A DNA stretch of 64,000 nucleotides, from positions 248,001 through 312,000 of the forward strand of contig NW_027480535.1 of NCBI RefSeq assembly GCF_051401765.1. The letters are read 5' to 3'. Source of the DNA: Calliopsis andreniformis. Lineage: Eukaryota > Arthropoda > Insecta > Hymenoptera > Andrenidae. Positions 23,967-38,600 of this stretch are shown here, piece after piece. Below the pieces are notes generated by a model. That model saw only the letters and a program-made list of their open reading frames with translations, was not told the DNA's origin and made no database searches. Each line of letters starts with the position of its first letter. The first letter of the stretch is position 1. The position numbers and the translations under genes are program-made.

Positions 23967-26900
23967 TTGAGGATTGGGTATTGAGCGTTGAAGAGTGAGG
24001 ACTGAGGATTGGGGATTGAGGATTGAGGATTGAAGATTGAGTATTGAGGATTGAAGATTGAGGATTGAGGTTTGAGGATTGAGGATTGAGGATTGAGGAT
24101 TGAGGATTGAGGATTGAGGATTGAGGATTGAAGATTGAGGATTGAGGATTGAGGATTAAAAGTTGAGCATTGAGGACTGAAGATTGAGGATTGATGAATG
24201 AGGATTGAGGATTGAGGTTTGAGGATTGAGTATTGAAGATTGAGGATTGATGATTGAGGATTGAGGATTGAGGATTGAGGACTGAGTATTGAGGATTGAG
24301 GATTGAAGATTGAGGATTGAGGATTGAGGATTAATGATTGTGTATTGAGGATTGAAGATTGAGAATTGAGGATTGAGGATTGAACATTGAGGACTGAGTG
24401 TTGAGTGCTGAGTGATGAGAATTGATGTTTGTAGATAGAGATTTGAAGATTGCAGATTGAGTATTGAGTATTGAAGCCTGTGAATTGAGGATATTCTATT
24501 GAGGATTGAGGGTTGACAACTGATTGTTGAGGACTGAGGTCTAAAGATTGAGGATTCAGGATTGAGGATCCAGGATTGAGGTTTGAGGACTGAGGATTGA
24601 GGATAGAGGATTGAGTATCGAGGATTGAGAATTGAGGATTGGGGATTGAAGATTGAGTATTGAGGAATGAACATTGAGGATTGAGGATTGAGTATTGAGG
24701 ATTGAGGATTGAGGATTGAAGATTGAATATTGATGATTGAAGGTTGAGGATTGAGGATTGAGGGTTGTGGATTGAAGATTGAGTATTGAGGATTGAAGAT
24801 TGAGGATTGAGGATTGAGGATTGAGGATTAAGGATTGTGGATTGAGGATTGAGGATTGACAACTGATTGTTGTGTACTGAGGGCTGAAGATTGAGGATGC
24901 AGTATTGAGGATTCAGAATTGAGGTTTGAGGACTGAGGATTGAGGATTGAGGATTGAAGATTGAATATTGATGATTGAAGATTGAGAATTGAGGATTGAG
25001 GGTTGTGTATTGAGGACGAGGACTAAGGGTTGAGTATTGATGTTTCAGGTCTGAGGATTGAGGATTGAGGATTGAGAATAGAGGATTGAGGATTGGGGAT
25101 TGTAGATTGAGGATTTGGTGTTGAGGATTGAAGAATGAGGATTGAAGATTGAGGATTGAGGATTGAGGATTGAAGATTGAGTATTGAGGATTGAAGATTG
25201 AGGATTGAGGATTGAGGATTGAGGATTGAGAGTTGAGGATTGAGGATTGAGGATTGAAGATTGAGGATTGGGTATTGAGGATTGAAGAATGAGCATTGAG
25301 GACTGAGGGTTGAGGATTGAGGATTGAAGATTGAACATTGAGGATTGAGGTTTGAGAATTGAGGATTGAGTATTGGGGATTGCGGATTGAACATTGAGGA
25401 TTGAGGATTGATGATTGAGGACTGAAGATTGAATATTGATGATTGAAGATTGATGATTGAGTATTGAGAGTTGTGGATTGAGGACGAGGCCTGAGGGTTG
25501 AGTATTGATGTCTGTGGTCTGAGGATTGTGGATTGAGGATTGAGAATTGAGGATTGAGGATTGTGTATTGAAGATTGAGGATTGGGTATTGAGGATTGAA
25601 GAATGAGGATTGAGGATTGAGGATTGAGGATTGAGGATTGGAGATTGAGGATTGAGGGTTGAGTATTGGGGTTGAGGATTGAAGATTGAGGATTGAGGAT
25701 TGAGGATTGAAGGTTGAGTATTGAGGATTGAAGATTGAGGATCGTGGATTGTGGATTGAGGATTGAGTATTGAAGATTGAGGACTGGGGATTCAGGATTG
25801 ACGATTGAGGATTGAGTATTGAGGATTGAGAATTGAGGATTGGGGATTGAAGATTGAGTATTGAGGAATGAACATTGAGGATTGAGGATTGAGTATTGAG
25901 GATTGAGGATTGAGGATTGAAGATTGAATATTGATGATTGAAGGTTGAGGATTGAGGATTGAGGGTTGTGGAATCAGGACGAGGAGTGAGGGTTGAGTAT
26001 TGATGTTTGAGGTCTGAGGATTGAGGATAGAGGATTGAGAATTGAGGATTGAGGATTGAGGATTGAAGATTGGGGATTGATGATTGAGGATTGAGGATTG
26101 AGGATTGAGGATTGAGGACTGAGTATTGAAGATTGAGGATTGATGATTGAGGATTGAGGATTGAGGATTGAGGATTGAGGACTGAGTATTGAAGATTGAG
26201 GATTGATGGTTGAGGATTGAGGATTGAGGATTGAGGATTGAGTATTGGGGATTGCGGATTGAACATTGAGGATTGAGGATTGAGGATTGAGGACTGAAGA
26301 TTGAATGTTGATGATTGAAGGCTGAGGATTGAGGATTGAGGGTTGTGGATTCAGGACGATGACTGAGGGTTGAGTATTGATGTTTGAGGTCTGAGGATTG
26401 AGGATAGACGATGGAGAATTGAGGATTGAGGATTGAGTATTGATGATTGAAGATTGAGGATTGAAGATTGAGGACTGAGTATTGAGCATTGAAGATTGAG
26501 GATTCAGGATTGAGGATTGAGAATTGAGGAATGAGGGTTGAGGATTGAGGGTTGTGGATTGGGGACCAGGACTGAGGGTTGAATATTGATGTTTGAGGTC
26601 TGAGGATTGAGGATTGAGGATTGAGAATTGAGGATTGAGGATTGAGGATTGAGGATTGAAGATTGATGATTGGGTATTGAGGATTGAAGAATGAGGATTG
26701 AGGATTGAGGATTAAGGATTGAGGATTGAAGAGTGAGTATTGAGGATTGAAGATTGAGGATTGAGCACTGAGGATTGAGGATTGAGGATTGAGGATTGGG
26801 GATTGAAGATTGAGTATTGAGGATTGAAGATTGAGGATCGTGGATTGTGGATTGAGGATTGAGTATTGAAGATTGAGGATTGGGGATTGAGGATTGACGA

Positions 26901-27080
26901 TTGAGGATTGAGTATTGAGGATTGAGAATTGAGGATCGAGGATTGAAGATTGAGTATTGAGGAATGAACATTAAGGATTGAGAGTTGTGGATTGAGGACG
27001 AGGACTAAGGGTTGAGTATTGATGTCTGAGGTCTGAGGATTGAGGATTGAGGATTGAGAATTGAGGATTGAGGATTGAGT
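20510..27080 (+). repeat. 6.57-kb higher-order unit B, copy 1
   Basis: First of two adjoining copies at offset 6570. Anchors 21127, 21713, 22189, 23339, 24156, 26266 and 26971 recur at 27697, 28283, 28759, 29909, 30726, 32836 and 33541. The unit contains L1 landmarks near 21040 (d) and 24460 (e), L3 landmarks near 20571 and 22777, and many L2 landmarks. 6570 is 938 x 7 + 4, consistent with several 6-bp monomers inside. The longest open frame of the window type (975 codons, - strand, 23339-26266) lies here and is a repeat translation. I infer a recent unequal-exchange duplication. Confidence 0.85.
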
Positions 27081-30000
27081 ATTGAAGATTGAGGATTGGG
27101 TATTGAGGATTGAAGAATGAGGATTGAGGATTGAGGATTGAGGCCTGAGGATTGAGAATCGAGAACTGAGGATGAGGACTGAGGGCTGAGGATTGAGGTT
27201 TGAGGAATGAGGATTGGGGGTTGAGGATTGAGGATTGAGGATTGAGGATTGAGGATTGAGTACTGAAGATTGAGTATTGATGACTGAGGATTGAGGACTG
27301 AGTATTGTGGATTGAGGATTGAGGATTGAGGATTGAAGATTGTGTATTGAGGATTGAAGATTGAGGATTGAGTATTGAGGATCGAGGATTGAGAATGAGG
27401 GCTGAGGGATGAGGATTGAGGTTTGAGGATTGAGGATTGATGACTGAGGATTGAGGATTGAAGATTGAGGATTGAGGATTGAGGATTGAGGATTGAGAAT
27501 TGAGGATTGAGAATTGAAGATTGAGGATTGGGGACTGAGTGTTGAGGGTTGAGTGATGAGGATTGATGTTTGTGGATAGAGATTTGAAGATTGCAGGTTG
27601 AGTATTGAGTATTGAAACCTGTGAATTGAGGATATTCTATTGAGGATTGAGGATTGACAACTGATTGTTGCGGACTGAGGGCTGAAGATAGAGGATTCAG
27701 GGTTGAGGATTCAGAATTGAGGTTTGAGGACTCAGGATTGAGGATTGAGGATTGAGGATTGAGGATTGAGGATTGACGATTGAGGATTGAAGATTGAGTA
27801 CTGAGGATTGAAGGTTGAGGATTGAGGATTGAGGATTGAAGATAGAGTATTGAGGATTGAAGATTGAGGATTGAGGATTGAGGATTGAGGATTGAGGACT
27901 GAGGATTGGGGATTGAGTATTGAGCATTGAGGATTGAAGATTGAGGACTGTTGATTGAGGATTGAAGATTGAGGATTGAGGATTGAGGATTGAGGATTGA
28001 GAATTGAGGATTGAGGATTGAGGATTGAGGACTGAGGACTGGGGATTGAGTATTGAGCATTGAGGATTGAAGATTGAGGACTGTTGATTGAGGATTGAAG
28101 ATTGAGGATTAAGGATTGAGGATTGAGGATTGAGGTTTGAGGAATGAGGATTGAGGATTCAGGATTGAGGATTCAGAATTGAGGTTTGAGGACTGACGAT
28201 TGAGGATTGAGGATTGAAGATTGAATATTGATGATTGAAGATTGAGGATTGAGGTTTGAGGGTTGTGTATTGAGGACGAGGACTAAGGGTTGAGTATTGA
28301 TGTTTGAGGTCTGAGGATTGAGGATTGAGGATTGAGAATAGAGGATTGAGGATTGAGGATTGAAGATTGAGGATTTGGTGTTGAGGATTGAAGAGTGAGG
28401 ATTGAGGATTGAGGACTGAGGGTTGAGGATTGAAGATTGAGTATTGAGGATTGAAGAATGAGGATTGAGGATCGAGGATTGAAGATTGAGTATTGAGGAA
28501 TGAACATTGAGGATTGAGGATTGAGGATTGAGGATTGAGGATTGAGGATTGAAGATTGAATGTTGATGATTGAAGGCTGAGGATTGAGGATTGAGGGTTG
28601 TGGATTCAGGACGATGACTGAGGGTTGAGTATTGATGTTTGAGGACTGAGGATTGAGGATAGACGATTGAGAATTGAGGATTGAGGATTGAGTATTGATG
28701 ATTGAAGATTGAGGATTGAAGATTGAGGACTGAGTATTGAGCATTGAAGATTGAGGATTCAGGATTGAGGATTGAGAATTGAGGAATGAGGGTTGAGGAT
28801 TGAGGGTTGTGGATTGGGGACCAGGACTGAGGGTTGAATATTGATGTTTGAGGTCTGAGGATTGAGGATTGAGGATTGAGAATTGAGGATTGAGGATTGA
28901 GGATTGAGGATTGAAGATTGATGATTGGGTATTGAGGATTGAAGAATGAGGATTGAGGATTGAGGATTGAGGATTGACGATTGAAGGTTGAGTATTGAGG
29001 ATTGAAGATTGAGGATTGAGGATTGAGGATTGAGGATTGAGGATTGAGGATTGAGGATTGAAGATTGAGTATTGATGATTGAAGATTGAGGATTGAGGAT
29101 TGAGGACTGAGTATTGAGGATTGAAGATTGAGGATTCAGGATTGAGGATTGAGGATTGAGGAATGAGGATTGAGGATTGAGGGTTGTGGATTGGGGACCA
29201 GGACTGAGGGTTGAATATTGATGTTTGAGGTCTGAGGATTGAGGATTGAGGATTGAGAATTGAGGATTGAGGATTGAGCATTGAGGATTGAAGATTGATG
29301 ATTGGGTATTGAGGATTGAAGAATGAGGATTGAGGATTAAGGATTGAGGCCTGAGGATTGAGAATTGAGAACTGAGGATGAGGACTGAGGGCTGAGGGTT
29401 GAGGTTTGAGGAATGAGGATTGAGGATTGAGGATTGAGGACTGAAGATTGAATATTGATGATTGAAGATTGATGATTGAGGATTGAGAGTTGTGGATTGA
29501 GGACGAGGACTGAGGGTTGAGTATTGATGTCTGAGGTCTGAGGATTGAGGATTGAGGATTGAGAATTGAGGATTGAGGATTGAGTATTGAAGATTGAGGA
29601 TTGGGTATTGAGGATTGAAGAATGAGGATTGAGGATTGAGGATTAAGGATTGAGGATTGAAGAGTGAGTATTGAGGATTGAAGATTGAGGATTGAGCACT
29701 GAGGTTTGAGGATTGAGGATTGAGGATTGAGGATTGGGGATTGAAGATTGAGTATTCAGGATTGAAGATTGAGGATCGTGGATTGTGGATTGAGGATTGA
29801 GTATTGAAGATTGAGGATTGGGGATTGAGGATTGACGATTGAGGATTGAGTATTGAGGATTGAGAATTGAGGATCGAGGATTGAAGATTGAGTATTGAGG
29901 AATGAACATTAAGGATTGAGAGTTGTGGATTGAGGACGAGGACTAAGGGTTGAGTTTTGATGTCTGAGGTCTGAGGATTGAGGATTGAGGATTGAGAATT

Positions 30001-33000
30001 GAGGATTGAGGATTGAGTATTGAAGATTGAGGATTGGGTATTGAGGATTGAAGAATGAGGATTGAGGATTGAGGATTGAGGATTGAGGATTGAGGAGTGA
30101 GTATTGAGGATTGAAGATTGAGGATTGAGCACTGAGGATTGAGGATTGAGGATTGAGGATTGAGGATTGGGGATTGAAGATTGAGTATTGAGGATTGAAG
30201 GTTGAGGATTGTGGATTGTGGATTGAGGATTGAGTATTGAAGATTGAGGATTGGGGATTGAGGATTGACGATTGAGGATTGAGTATTGAGGATTGAGAAT
30301 TGAGGATCGAGGATTGAAGATTGAGTATTGAGGAATGAACATTGAGGATTGAGGATTGAGGATTGAGGATTGATGATTGAGGATTGAAGATTGAATATTG
30401 ATGATTGAAGGCTGAGGATTGAGGATTGAGGGTTGTGGATTCAGGACGATGACTGAGGGTTGAGCATTGATGTTTGAGGTCTGAGGATTGACGATAAACG
30501 ATTGAGAATTGAGGATTGAGGATTGAGGATTGAAGATTGAGGATTGGGTATTGAGCGTTGAAGAGTGAGGACTGAGGATTGGGGATTGAGGATTGAGGAT
30601 TGAAGATTGAGTATTGAGGATTGAAGATTGAGGATTGAGGTTTGAGGATTGAGGATTGAGGATTGAGGATTGAGGATTGAGGATTGAGGATTGAGGATTG
30701 AAGATTGAGGATTGAGGATTGAGGATTAAAAGTTGAGCATTGAGGACTGAAGATTGAGGATTGATGAATGAGGATTGAGGATTGAGGTTTGAGGATTGAG
30801 TATTGAAGATTGAGGATTGATGATTGAGGATTGAGGATTGAGGATTGAGGACTGAGTATTGAGGATTGAGGATTGAAGATTGAGGATTGAGGATTGAGGA
30901 TTAATGATTGTGTATTGAGGATTGAAGATTGAGAATTGAGGATTGAGGATTGAACATAGAGGACTGAGTGTTGAGTGCTGAGTGATGAGAATTGATGTTT
31001 GTAGATAGAGATTTGAAGATTGCAGATTGAGTATTGAGTATTGAAGCCTGTGAATTGAGGATATTCTATTGAGGATTGAGGGTTGACAACTGATTGTTGA
31101 GGACTGAGGTCTAAAGATTGAGGATTCAGGATTGAGGATCCAGGATTGAGGTTTGAGGACTGAGGATTGAGGATAGAGGATTGAGTATCGAGGATTGAGA
31201 ATTGAGGATTGGGGATTGAAGATTGAGTATTGAGGAATGAACATTGAGGATTGAGGATTGAGTATTGAGGATTGAGGATTGAGGATTGAAGATTGAATAT
31301 TGATGATTGAAGGTTGAGGATTGAGGATTGAGGGTTGTGGATTGAAGATTGAGTATTGAGGATTGAAGATTGAGGATTGAGGATTGAGGATTGAGGATTA
31401 AGGATTGTGGATTGAGGATTGAGGATTGACAACTGATTGTTGTGTACTGAGGGCTGAAGATTGAGGATGCAGTATTGAGGATTCAGAATTGAGGTTTGAG
31501 GACTGAGGATTGAGGATTGAGGATTGAAGATTGAATATTGATGATTGAAGATTGAGAATTGAGGATTGAGGGTTGTGTATTGAGGACGAGGACTAAGGGT
31601 TGAGTATTGATGTTTCAGGTCTGAGGATTGAGGATTGAGGATTGAGAATAGAGGATTGAGGATTGGGGATTGTAGATTGAGGATTTGGTGTTGAGGATTG
31701 AAGAATGAGGATTGAAGATTGAGGATTGAGGATTGAGGATTGAAGATTGAGTATTGAGGATTGAAGATTGAGGATTGAGGATTGAGGATTGAGGATTGAG
31801 AGTTGAGGATTGAGGATTGAGGATTGAAGATTGAGGATTGGGTATTGAGGATTGAAGAATGAGCATTGAGGACTGAGGGTTGAGGATTGAGGATTGAAGA
31901 TTGAACATTGAGGATTGAGGTTTGAGAATTGAGGATTGAGTATTGGGGATTGCGGATTGAACATTGAGGATTGAGGATTGATGATTGAGGACTGAAGATT
32001 GAATATTGATGATTGAAGATTGATGATTGAGTATTGAGAGTTGTGGATTGAGGACGAGGCCTGAGGGTTGAGTATTGATGTCTGTGGTCTGAGGATTGTG
32101 GATTGAGGATTGAGAATTGAGGATTGAGGATTGTGTATTGAAGATTGAGGATTGGGTATTGAGGATTGAAGAATGAGGATTGAGGATTGAGGATTGAGGA
32201 TTGAGGATTGGAGATTGAGGATTGAGGGTTGAGTATTGGGGTTGAGGATTGAAGATTGAGGATTGAGGATTGAGGATTGAAGGTTGAGTATTGAGGATTG
32301 AAGATTGAGGATCGTGGATTGTGGATTGAGGATTGAGTATTGAAGATTGAGGACTGGGGATTCAGGATTGACGATTGAGGATTGAGTATTGAGGATTGAG
32401 AATTGAGGATTGGGGATTGAAGATTGAGTATTGAGGAATGAACATTGAGGATTGAGGATTGAGTATTGAGGATTGAGGATTGAGGATTGAAGATTGAATA
32501 TTGATGATTGAAGGTTGAGGATTGAGGATTGAGGGTTGTGGATTCAGGACGAGGAGTGAGGGTTGAGTATTGATGTTTGAGGTCTGAGGATTGAGGATAG
32601 AGGATTGAGAATTGAGGATTGAGGATTGAGGATTGAAGATTGGGGATTGATGATTGAGGATTGAGGATTGAGGATTGAGGATTGAGGACTGAGTATTGAA
32701 GATTGAGGATTGATGATTGAGGATTGAGGATTGAGGATTGAGGATTGAGGACTGAGTATTGAAGATTGAGGATTGATGGTTGAGGATTGAGGATTGAGGA
32801 TTGAGGATTGAGTATTGGGGATTGCGGATTGAACATTGAGGATTGAGTATTGAGGATTGAGGACTGAAGATTGAATGTTGATGATTGAAGGCTGAGGATT
32901 GAGGATTGAGGGTTGTGGATTCAGGACGATGACTGAGGGTTGAGTATTGATGTTTGAGGTCTGAGGATTGAGGATAGACGATGGAGAATTGAGGATTGAG

Positions 33001-33700
33001 GATTGAGTATTGATGATTGAAGATTGAGGATTGAAGATTGAGGACTGAGTATTGAGCATTGAAGATTGAGGATTCAGGATTGAGGATTGAGAATTGAGGA
33101 ATGAGGGTTGAGGATTGAGGGTTGTGGATTGGGGACCAGGACTGAGGGTTGAATATTGATGTTTGAGGTCTGAGGATTGAGGATTGAGGATTGAGAATTG
33201 AGGATTGAGGATTGAGGATTGAGGATTGAAGATTGATGATTGGGTATTGAGGATTGAAGAATGAGGATTGAGGATTGAGGATTAAGGATTGAGGATTGAA
33301 GAGTGAGTATTGAGGATTGAAGATTGAGGATTGAGCACTGAGGATTGAGGATTGAGGATTGAGGATTGGGGATTGAAGATTGAGTATTGAGGATTGAAGA
33401 TTGAGGATCGTGGATTGTGGATTGAGGATTGAGTATTGAAGATTGAGGATTGGGGATTGAGGATTGACGATTGAGGATTGAGTATTGAGGATTGAGAATT
33501 GAGGATCGAGGATTGAAGATTGAGTATTGAGGAATGAACATTAAGGATTGAGAGTTGTGGATTGAGGACGAGGACTAAGGGTTGAGTATTGATGTCTGAG
33601 GTCTGAGGATTGAGGATTGAGGATTGAGAATTGAGGATTGAGGATTGAGTATTGAAGATTGAGGATTGGGTATTGAGGATTGAAGAATGAGGATTGAGGA
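27080..33700 (+). repeat. 6.57-kb higher-order unit B, copy 2
   Basis: This copy follows copy 1 directly; the join near 27085 is marked by a GAGTATT monomer where the internal sequence has GAGGATT. Differences from copy 1 that I noted are point changes: GCAGGTTG for GCAGATTG near 27593, GATAGAG for GATTGAG near 27841, GAAGATT for GAACATT near 30113, GAACATAGAG for GAACATTGAG near 30953 and an extra GAGTATT near 32844. All else compared looked the same. It reappears at offset 9479 as copy 3. Confidence 0.85.
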
Positions 33701-35640
33701 TTGAGGATTGAGGAGTGAGTATTGAGGATTGAAGATTGAGGATTGAGCACTGAGGATTGAGGATTGAGGATTGAGGTTTGAGGATTGGGGATTGAAGATT
33801 GAGTATTGAGGATTGAAGATTGAGGATTGTGGATTGTGGATTGAGGATTGAGTATTGAAGATTGAGGATTGGGGATTGAGGATTGACGATTGAGGATTGA
33901 GTATTGAGGATTGAGAATTGAGGATCGAGGATTGAAGATTGAGTATTGAGGAATGAACGTTGAGGATTGAGGATTGAGGATTGAGGATTGATGATTGAGG
34001 ATTGAAGATTGAATATTGATGATTGAAGGCTGAGGATTGAGGATTGAGGGTTGTGGATTCAGGACGATGACTGAGGGTTGAGCATTGATGTTTGAGGTCT
34101 GAGGATTGACGATAAACGATTGAGAATTGAGGATTGAGGATTGAGGATTGAAGATTGAGGATTGGGTATTGAGCGTTGAAGAATGAGGACTGAGGATTGG
34201 GGATTGAGGATTGAGGATTGAAGATTGAGTATTGAGGATTGAAGATTGAGGATTGAGGTTTGAGGATTGAGGATTGAGGATTTAGGATTGAGGATTGAGG
34301 ATTGAGGATTGAGGATTGAAGATTGAGGATTGAGGATTGAGGATTAAAAGTTGAGCATTGAGGATTGAAGATTGAGGATTGATGAATGAGGATTGAGGAT
34401 TGAGGATTGCGGATTGAGTATTGAAGATTGAGGATTGATGATTGAGGATCGAGTATTGAGGATTGAAGATTGAGTATTGAGGATTGAAGATTGAGGATTG
34501 AGGATTGAGGATTGAGTATTGAGGGTTGAGGATTGAGGATTGAAGATTGAGGATTGAGGATTGAAGATTGAGGATTGAGTACTGAGGATTGAGGATTGAT
34601 AATTGAGGATTGAGGATTGAGGATTGAAGATTGAGGATTGGGTATTGAGGATTGAAGGATGAGGATTGAGGATTGAGGCCTGAGGATTGAGAATCGAGAA
34701 CTGAGGATGAGGACAGAGGGCTGAGGGTTGAGGTTTGAGGAATGAGGATTGGGGGTTGAGGATTGAGGATTGAGGATTGAGGATTGAGGATTGAGTACTG
34801 AAGATTGAGTATTGATGACTGAGGATTGAGGACTGAGGATTGTGGATTGAGGATTGAGGATTGAGGATTGAAGATTGAGTATTGAGGATTGAAGATTGAG
34901 GATTGAGTATTGAGGATCGAGGATTGAGAATGAGGGCTGAGGGTTGAGGATTGAGGTTTGAGGATTGAGGACTGAGGATTGAGGATTGATGACTGAGTAT
35001 TGAGGATTGAAGATTGAGGATTGAGGATTGAGGATTGAGGATTGAGGATTGAGGACTGAGGATTGGTGATTGAGTATTGAGCATTGAGGATTGAAGATTG
35101 AGGACTGTTGATTGAGGATTGAAGATTGAGGATTAAGGATTGAGGATTGAGGATTGAGGTTTGAGGAATGAGGATTGAGGATTGAGGATTGAGGATTGAG
35201 GACGAGGACTGACGGTTGAGGATTGTGGCTTCAGGATTGAGGATTGAGAATTGAGGATGAGGACTGAGGTTTGAGGATGAGGGCTAAGGTTGAGGATTGA
35301 GGTTTGAGGACTGAGGACTGAGGATTGAGGATTGAGAATTGAGGATTGAGGATTGAGGAATGAAGATTGAGGATTGGGTATTGAGGATTGAAGAATGAGG
35401 ATTGAGGCTTGAGGATTGAGGATTGAGGATTGAGAATTGGGGATTGAGGATTGAGGATTGAAGATTGAGGATCGGGTATTGTGGATTGAAGAGTGAGGAC
35501 TGAGGATTGAGGATTGAGGATTGAGGATTGAAGATTGAGTATTGAGGATTGAAGACTGAGGATTGAGGATTGAGGATTGAGGATTGAGGATTGAGGATTG
35601 AGGATTGAGGATTGAGGATTGAGGATTGAGGATTGAGGAT
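33700..35640 (+). repeat. Spacer between unit B copies 2 and 3
   Basis: About 33711-34515 matches 43204-44008 at offset 9493, which is 9479 + 14, so two monomers differ at the join. About 34550-35015 matches 19141-19606 at offset 15409 (anchor 34600 to 19191). About 35130-35400 has the GACTGACGG string (35207) that is also found in the 5.69-kb units at 49239 and 51483. The spacer is therefore a patchwork of blocks known from elsewhere in the window, and it explains why the third copy of unit B is 9479 rather than 6570 bp away. Confidence 0.75.
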
Positions 35641-38600
35641 TGAGAATTGAAGATTGTGGATTGAGGATTGAGGATTAAAGGTTGAGCAATGAGGATTGAA
35701 GATTGAGGATTGATGATCGAGGATTGAGGATTGAGGATTGAGGATTGAGTATTGAGGATTGGGTACTGAGGATTGAAGAATGAGGATTGAGGATTGAGGA
35801 TTGAGGATTGGGGACTGAGGATTGAGGATTGAGGATTGAGGATTGAGGATTGAAGATTCAGTATTGAGGATTGAAGATTGAGAGTTGAGGATTGAGGATT
35901 GAACATAGAGGACTGAGTGTTGATGGTTGAGGGATGAGAATTGATGTTTGTGGATAGAGCTTTGAACGTTGCAGGTTGAGTATTGAGTATTGAAAACTGT
36001 GAATTGAGGATATTCTATAGAGGATTGAGTATTGACTACAGATTGTTGAGGTCTGAGGGTTGAAGGTTGAGGATTCAGGATTGAGGATTCAGAATTGAAG
36101 TTTGAGGACTGAGGATTGAGGATTGAAGATAGAGTATTGAGGATTGAAGATTGAGTATTGAGGTTGAGGATTGAGGATAGAGGATGAGGGCTGAGGGCTG
36201 AGGATTGAGGTTTGAGACTGAGGTCTGAGGATTGAGTATAGAGAATTGAGGATTGAGGATTGGGGATTGAAGATTGAGATTTGGGTATTAAGGATTGAAG
36301 AATGAGGATTGAGGATTGAGGATTCAGGATTGAGGATTGAAGATTGAGGATTGAGGATTGAGGACTGAAGATTGAGGATTGGGTATTGAGGATTGAAGAA
36401 TGAGGATTGAGGATTGAGGATTCAGTATTGAGGATTGAGGATTGAGGGTTGAGGATTGAGGAGTGAGAATTGAGGATTGATGATTGAGTATTGAGGATTG
36501 AAGATTGAGGATTGAGTACTGAGGATTGAGGATTGAGAATTGAGGATTGAGGATTGAGGATTGAAGATTGAGGATTGGGTATTGAGGATTGAAGAATGAG
36601 GATTGAGGATTGAGGATTGAGGCCTGAGGATTGAGAATCGAGAACTGAGGATGAGGACTGAGGGCTGAGGATTGAGGTTTGAGGAATGAGGATTGGGGGT
36701 TGAGGATTGAGGATTGAGGATTGAGGATTGAGGATTGAGTACTGAAGATTGAGTATTGATGACTGAGGATTGAGGACTGAGTATTGTGGATTGAGGATTG
36801 AGGATTGAGGATTGAAGATTGTGTATTGAGGATTGAAGATTGAGGATTGAGTATTGAGGATCGAGGATTGAGAATGAGGGCTGAGGGATGAGGATTGAGG
36901 TTTGAGGATTGAGGATTGATGACTGAGGATTGAGGATTGAAGATTGAGGATTGAGGATTGAGGATTGAGGATTGAGAATTGAGGATTGAGAATTGAAGAT
37001 TGAGGATTGGGGACTGAGTGTTGAGGGTTGAGTGATGAGGATTGATGTTTGTGGATAGAGATTTGAAGATTGCAGATTGAGTATTGAGTATTGAAACCTG
37101 TGAATTGAGGATATTCTATTGAGGATTGAGGATTGACAACTGATTGTTGCGGACTGAGGGCTGAAGATAGAGGATTCAGGGTTGAGGATTCAGAATTGAG
37201 GTTTGAGGACTCAGGATTGAGGATTGAGGATTGAGGATTGAGGATTGAGGATTGACGATTGAGGATTGAAGATTGAGTACTGAGGATTGAAGGTTGAGGA
37301 TTGAGGATTGAGGATTGAAGATTGAGTATTGAGGATTGAAGATTGAGGATTGAGGATTGAGGATTGAGGATTGAGGACTGAGGATTGGGGATTGAGTATT
37401 GAGCATTGAGGATTGAAGATTGAGGACTGTTGATTGAGGATTGAAGATTGAGGATTGAGGATTGAGGATTGAGGATTGAGAATTGAGGATTGAGGATTGA
37501 GGATTGAGGACTGAGGACTGGGGATTGAGTATTGAGCATTGAGGATTGAAGATTGAGGACTGTTGATTGAGGATTGAAGATTGAGGATTAAGGATTGAGG
37601 ATTGAGGATTGAGGTTTGAGGAATGAGGATTGAGGATTCAGGATTGAGGATTCAGAATTGAGGTTTGAGGACTGACGATTGAGGATTGAGGATTGAAGAT
37701 TGAATATTGATGATTGAAGATTGAGGATTGAGGTTTGAGGGTTGTGTATTGAGGACGAGGACTAAGGGTTGAGTATTGATGTTTGAGGTCTGAGGATTGA
37801 GGATTGAGGATTGAGAATAGAGGATTGAGGATTGAGGATTGAAGATTGAGGATTTGGTGTTGAGGATTGAAGAGTGAGGATTGAGGATTGAGGACTGAGG
37901 GTTGAGGATTGAAGATTGAGTATTGAGGATTGAAGAATGAGGATTGAGGATCGAGGATTGAAGATTGAGTATTGAGGAATGAACATTGAGGATTGAGGAT
38001 TGAGGATTGAGGATTGAGGATTGAGGATTGAAGATTGAATGTTGATGATTGAAGGCTGAGGATTGAGGATTGAGGGTTGTGGATTCAGGACGATGACTGA
38101 GGGTTGAGTATTGATGTTTGAGGACTGAGGATTGAGGATAGACGATTGAGAATTGAGGATTGAGGATTGAGTATTGATGATTGAAGATTGAGGATTGAAG
38201 ATTGAGGACTGAGTATTGAGCATTGAAGATTGAGGATTCAGGATTGAGGATTGAGAATTGAGGAATGAGGGTTGAGGATTGAGGGTTGTGGATTGGGGAC
38301 CAGGACTGAGGGTTGAATATTGATGTTTGAGGTCTGAGGATTGAGGATTGAGGATTGAGAATTGAGGATTGAGGATTGAGGATTGAGGATTGAAGATTGA
38401 TGATTGGGTATTGAGGATTGAAGAATGAGGATTGAGGATTGAGGATTGAGGATTGACGATTGAAGGTTGAGTATTGAGGATTGAAGATTGAGGATTGAGG
38501 ATTGAGGATTGAGGATTGAGGATTGAGGATTGAGGATTGAAGATTGAGTATTGATGATTGAAGATTGAGGATTGAGGATTGAGGACTGAGTATTGAGGAT

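Noticed and set aside
23339..26266. 975-codon - strand open frame, also present at 29909-32836 and 39388-42315, as a large repetitive protein gene
   Set aside because: Its content is NPQSSIL cycles forced by the monomer. Other frames over the same bases are open too, copies differ by 1-, 2- and 7-bp changes rather than multiples of 3, and its three occurrences are explained by DNA-level duplication of the 6.57-kb unit. No signal peptide, domain or non-repeat end is visible.
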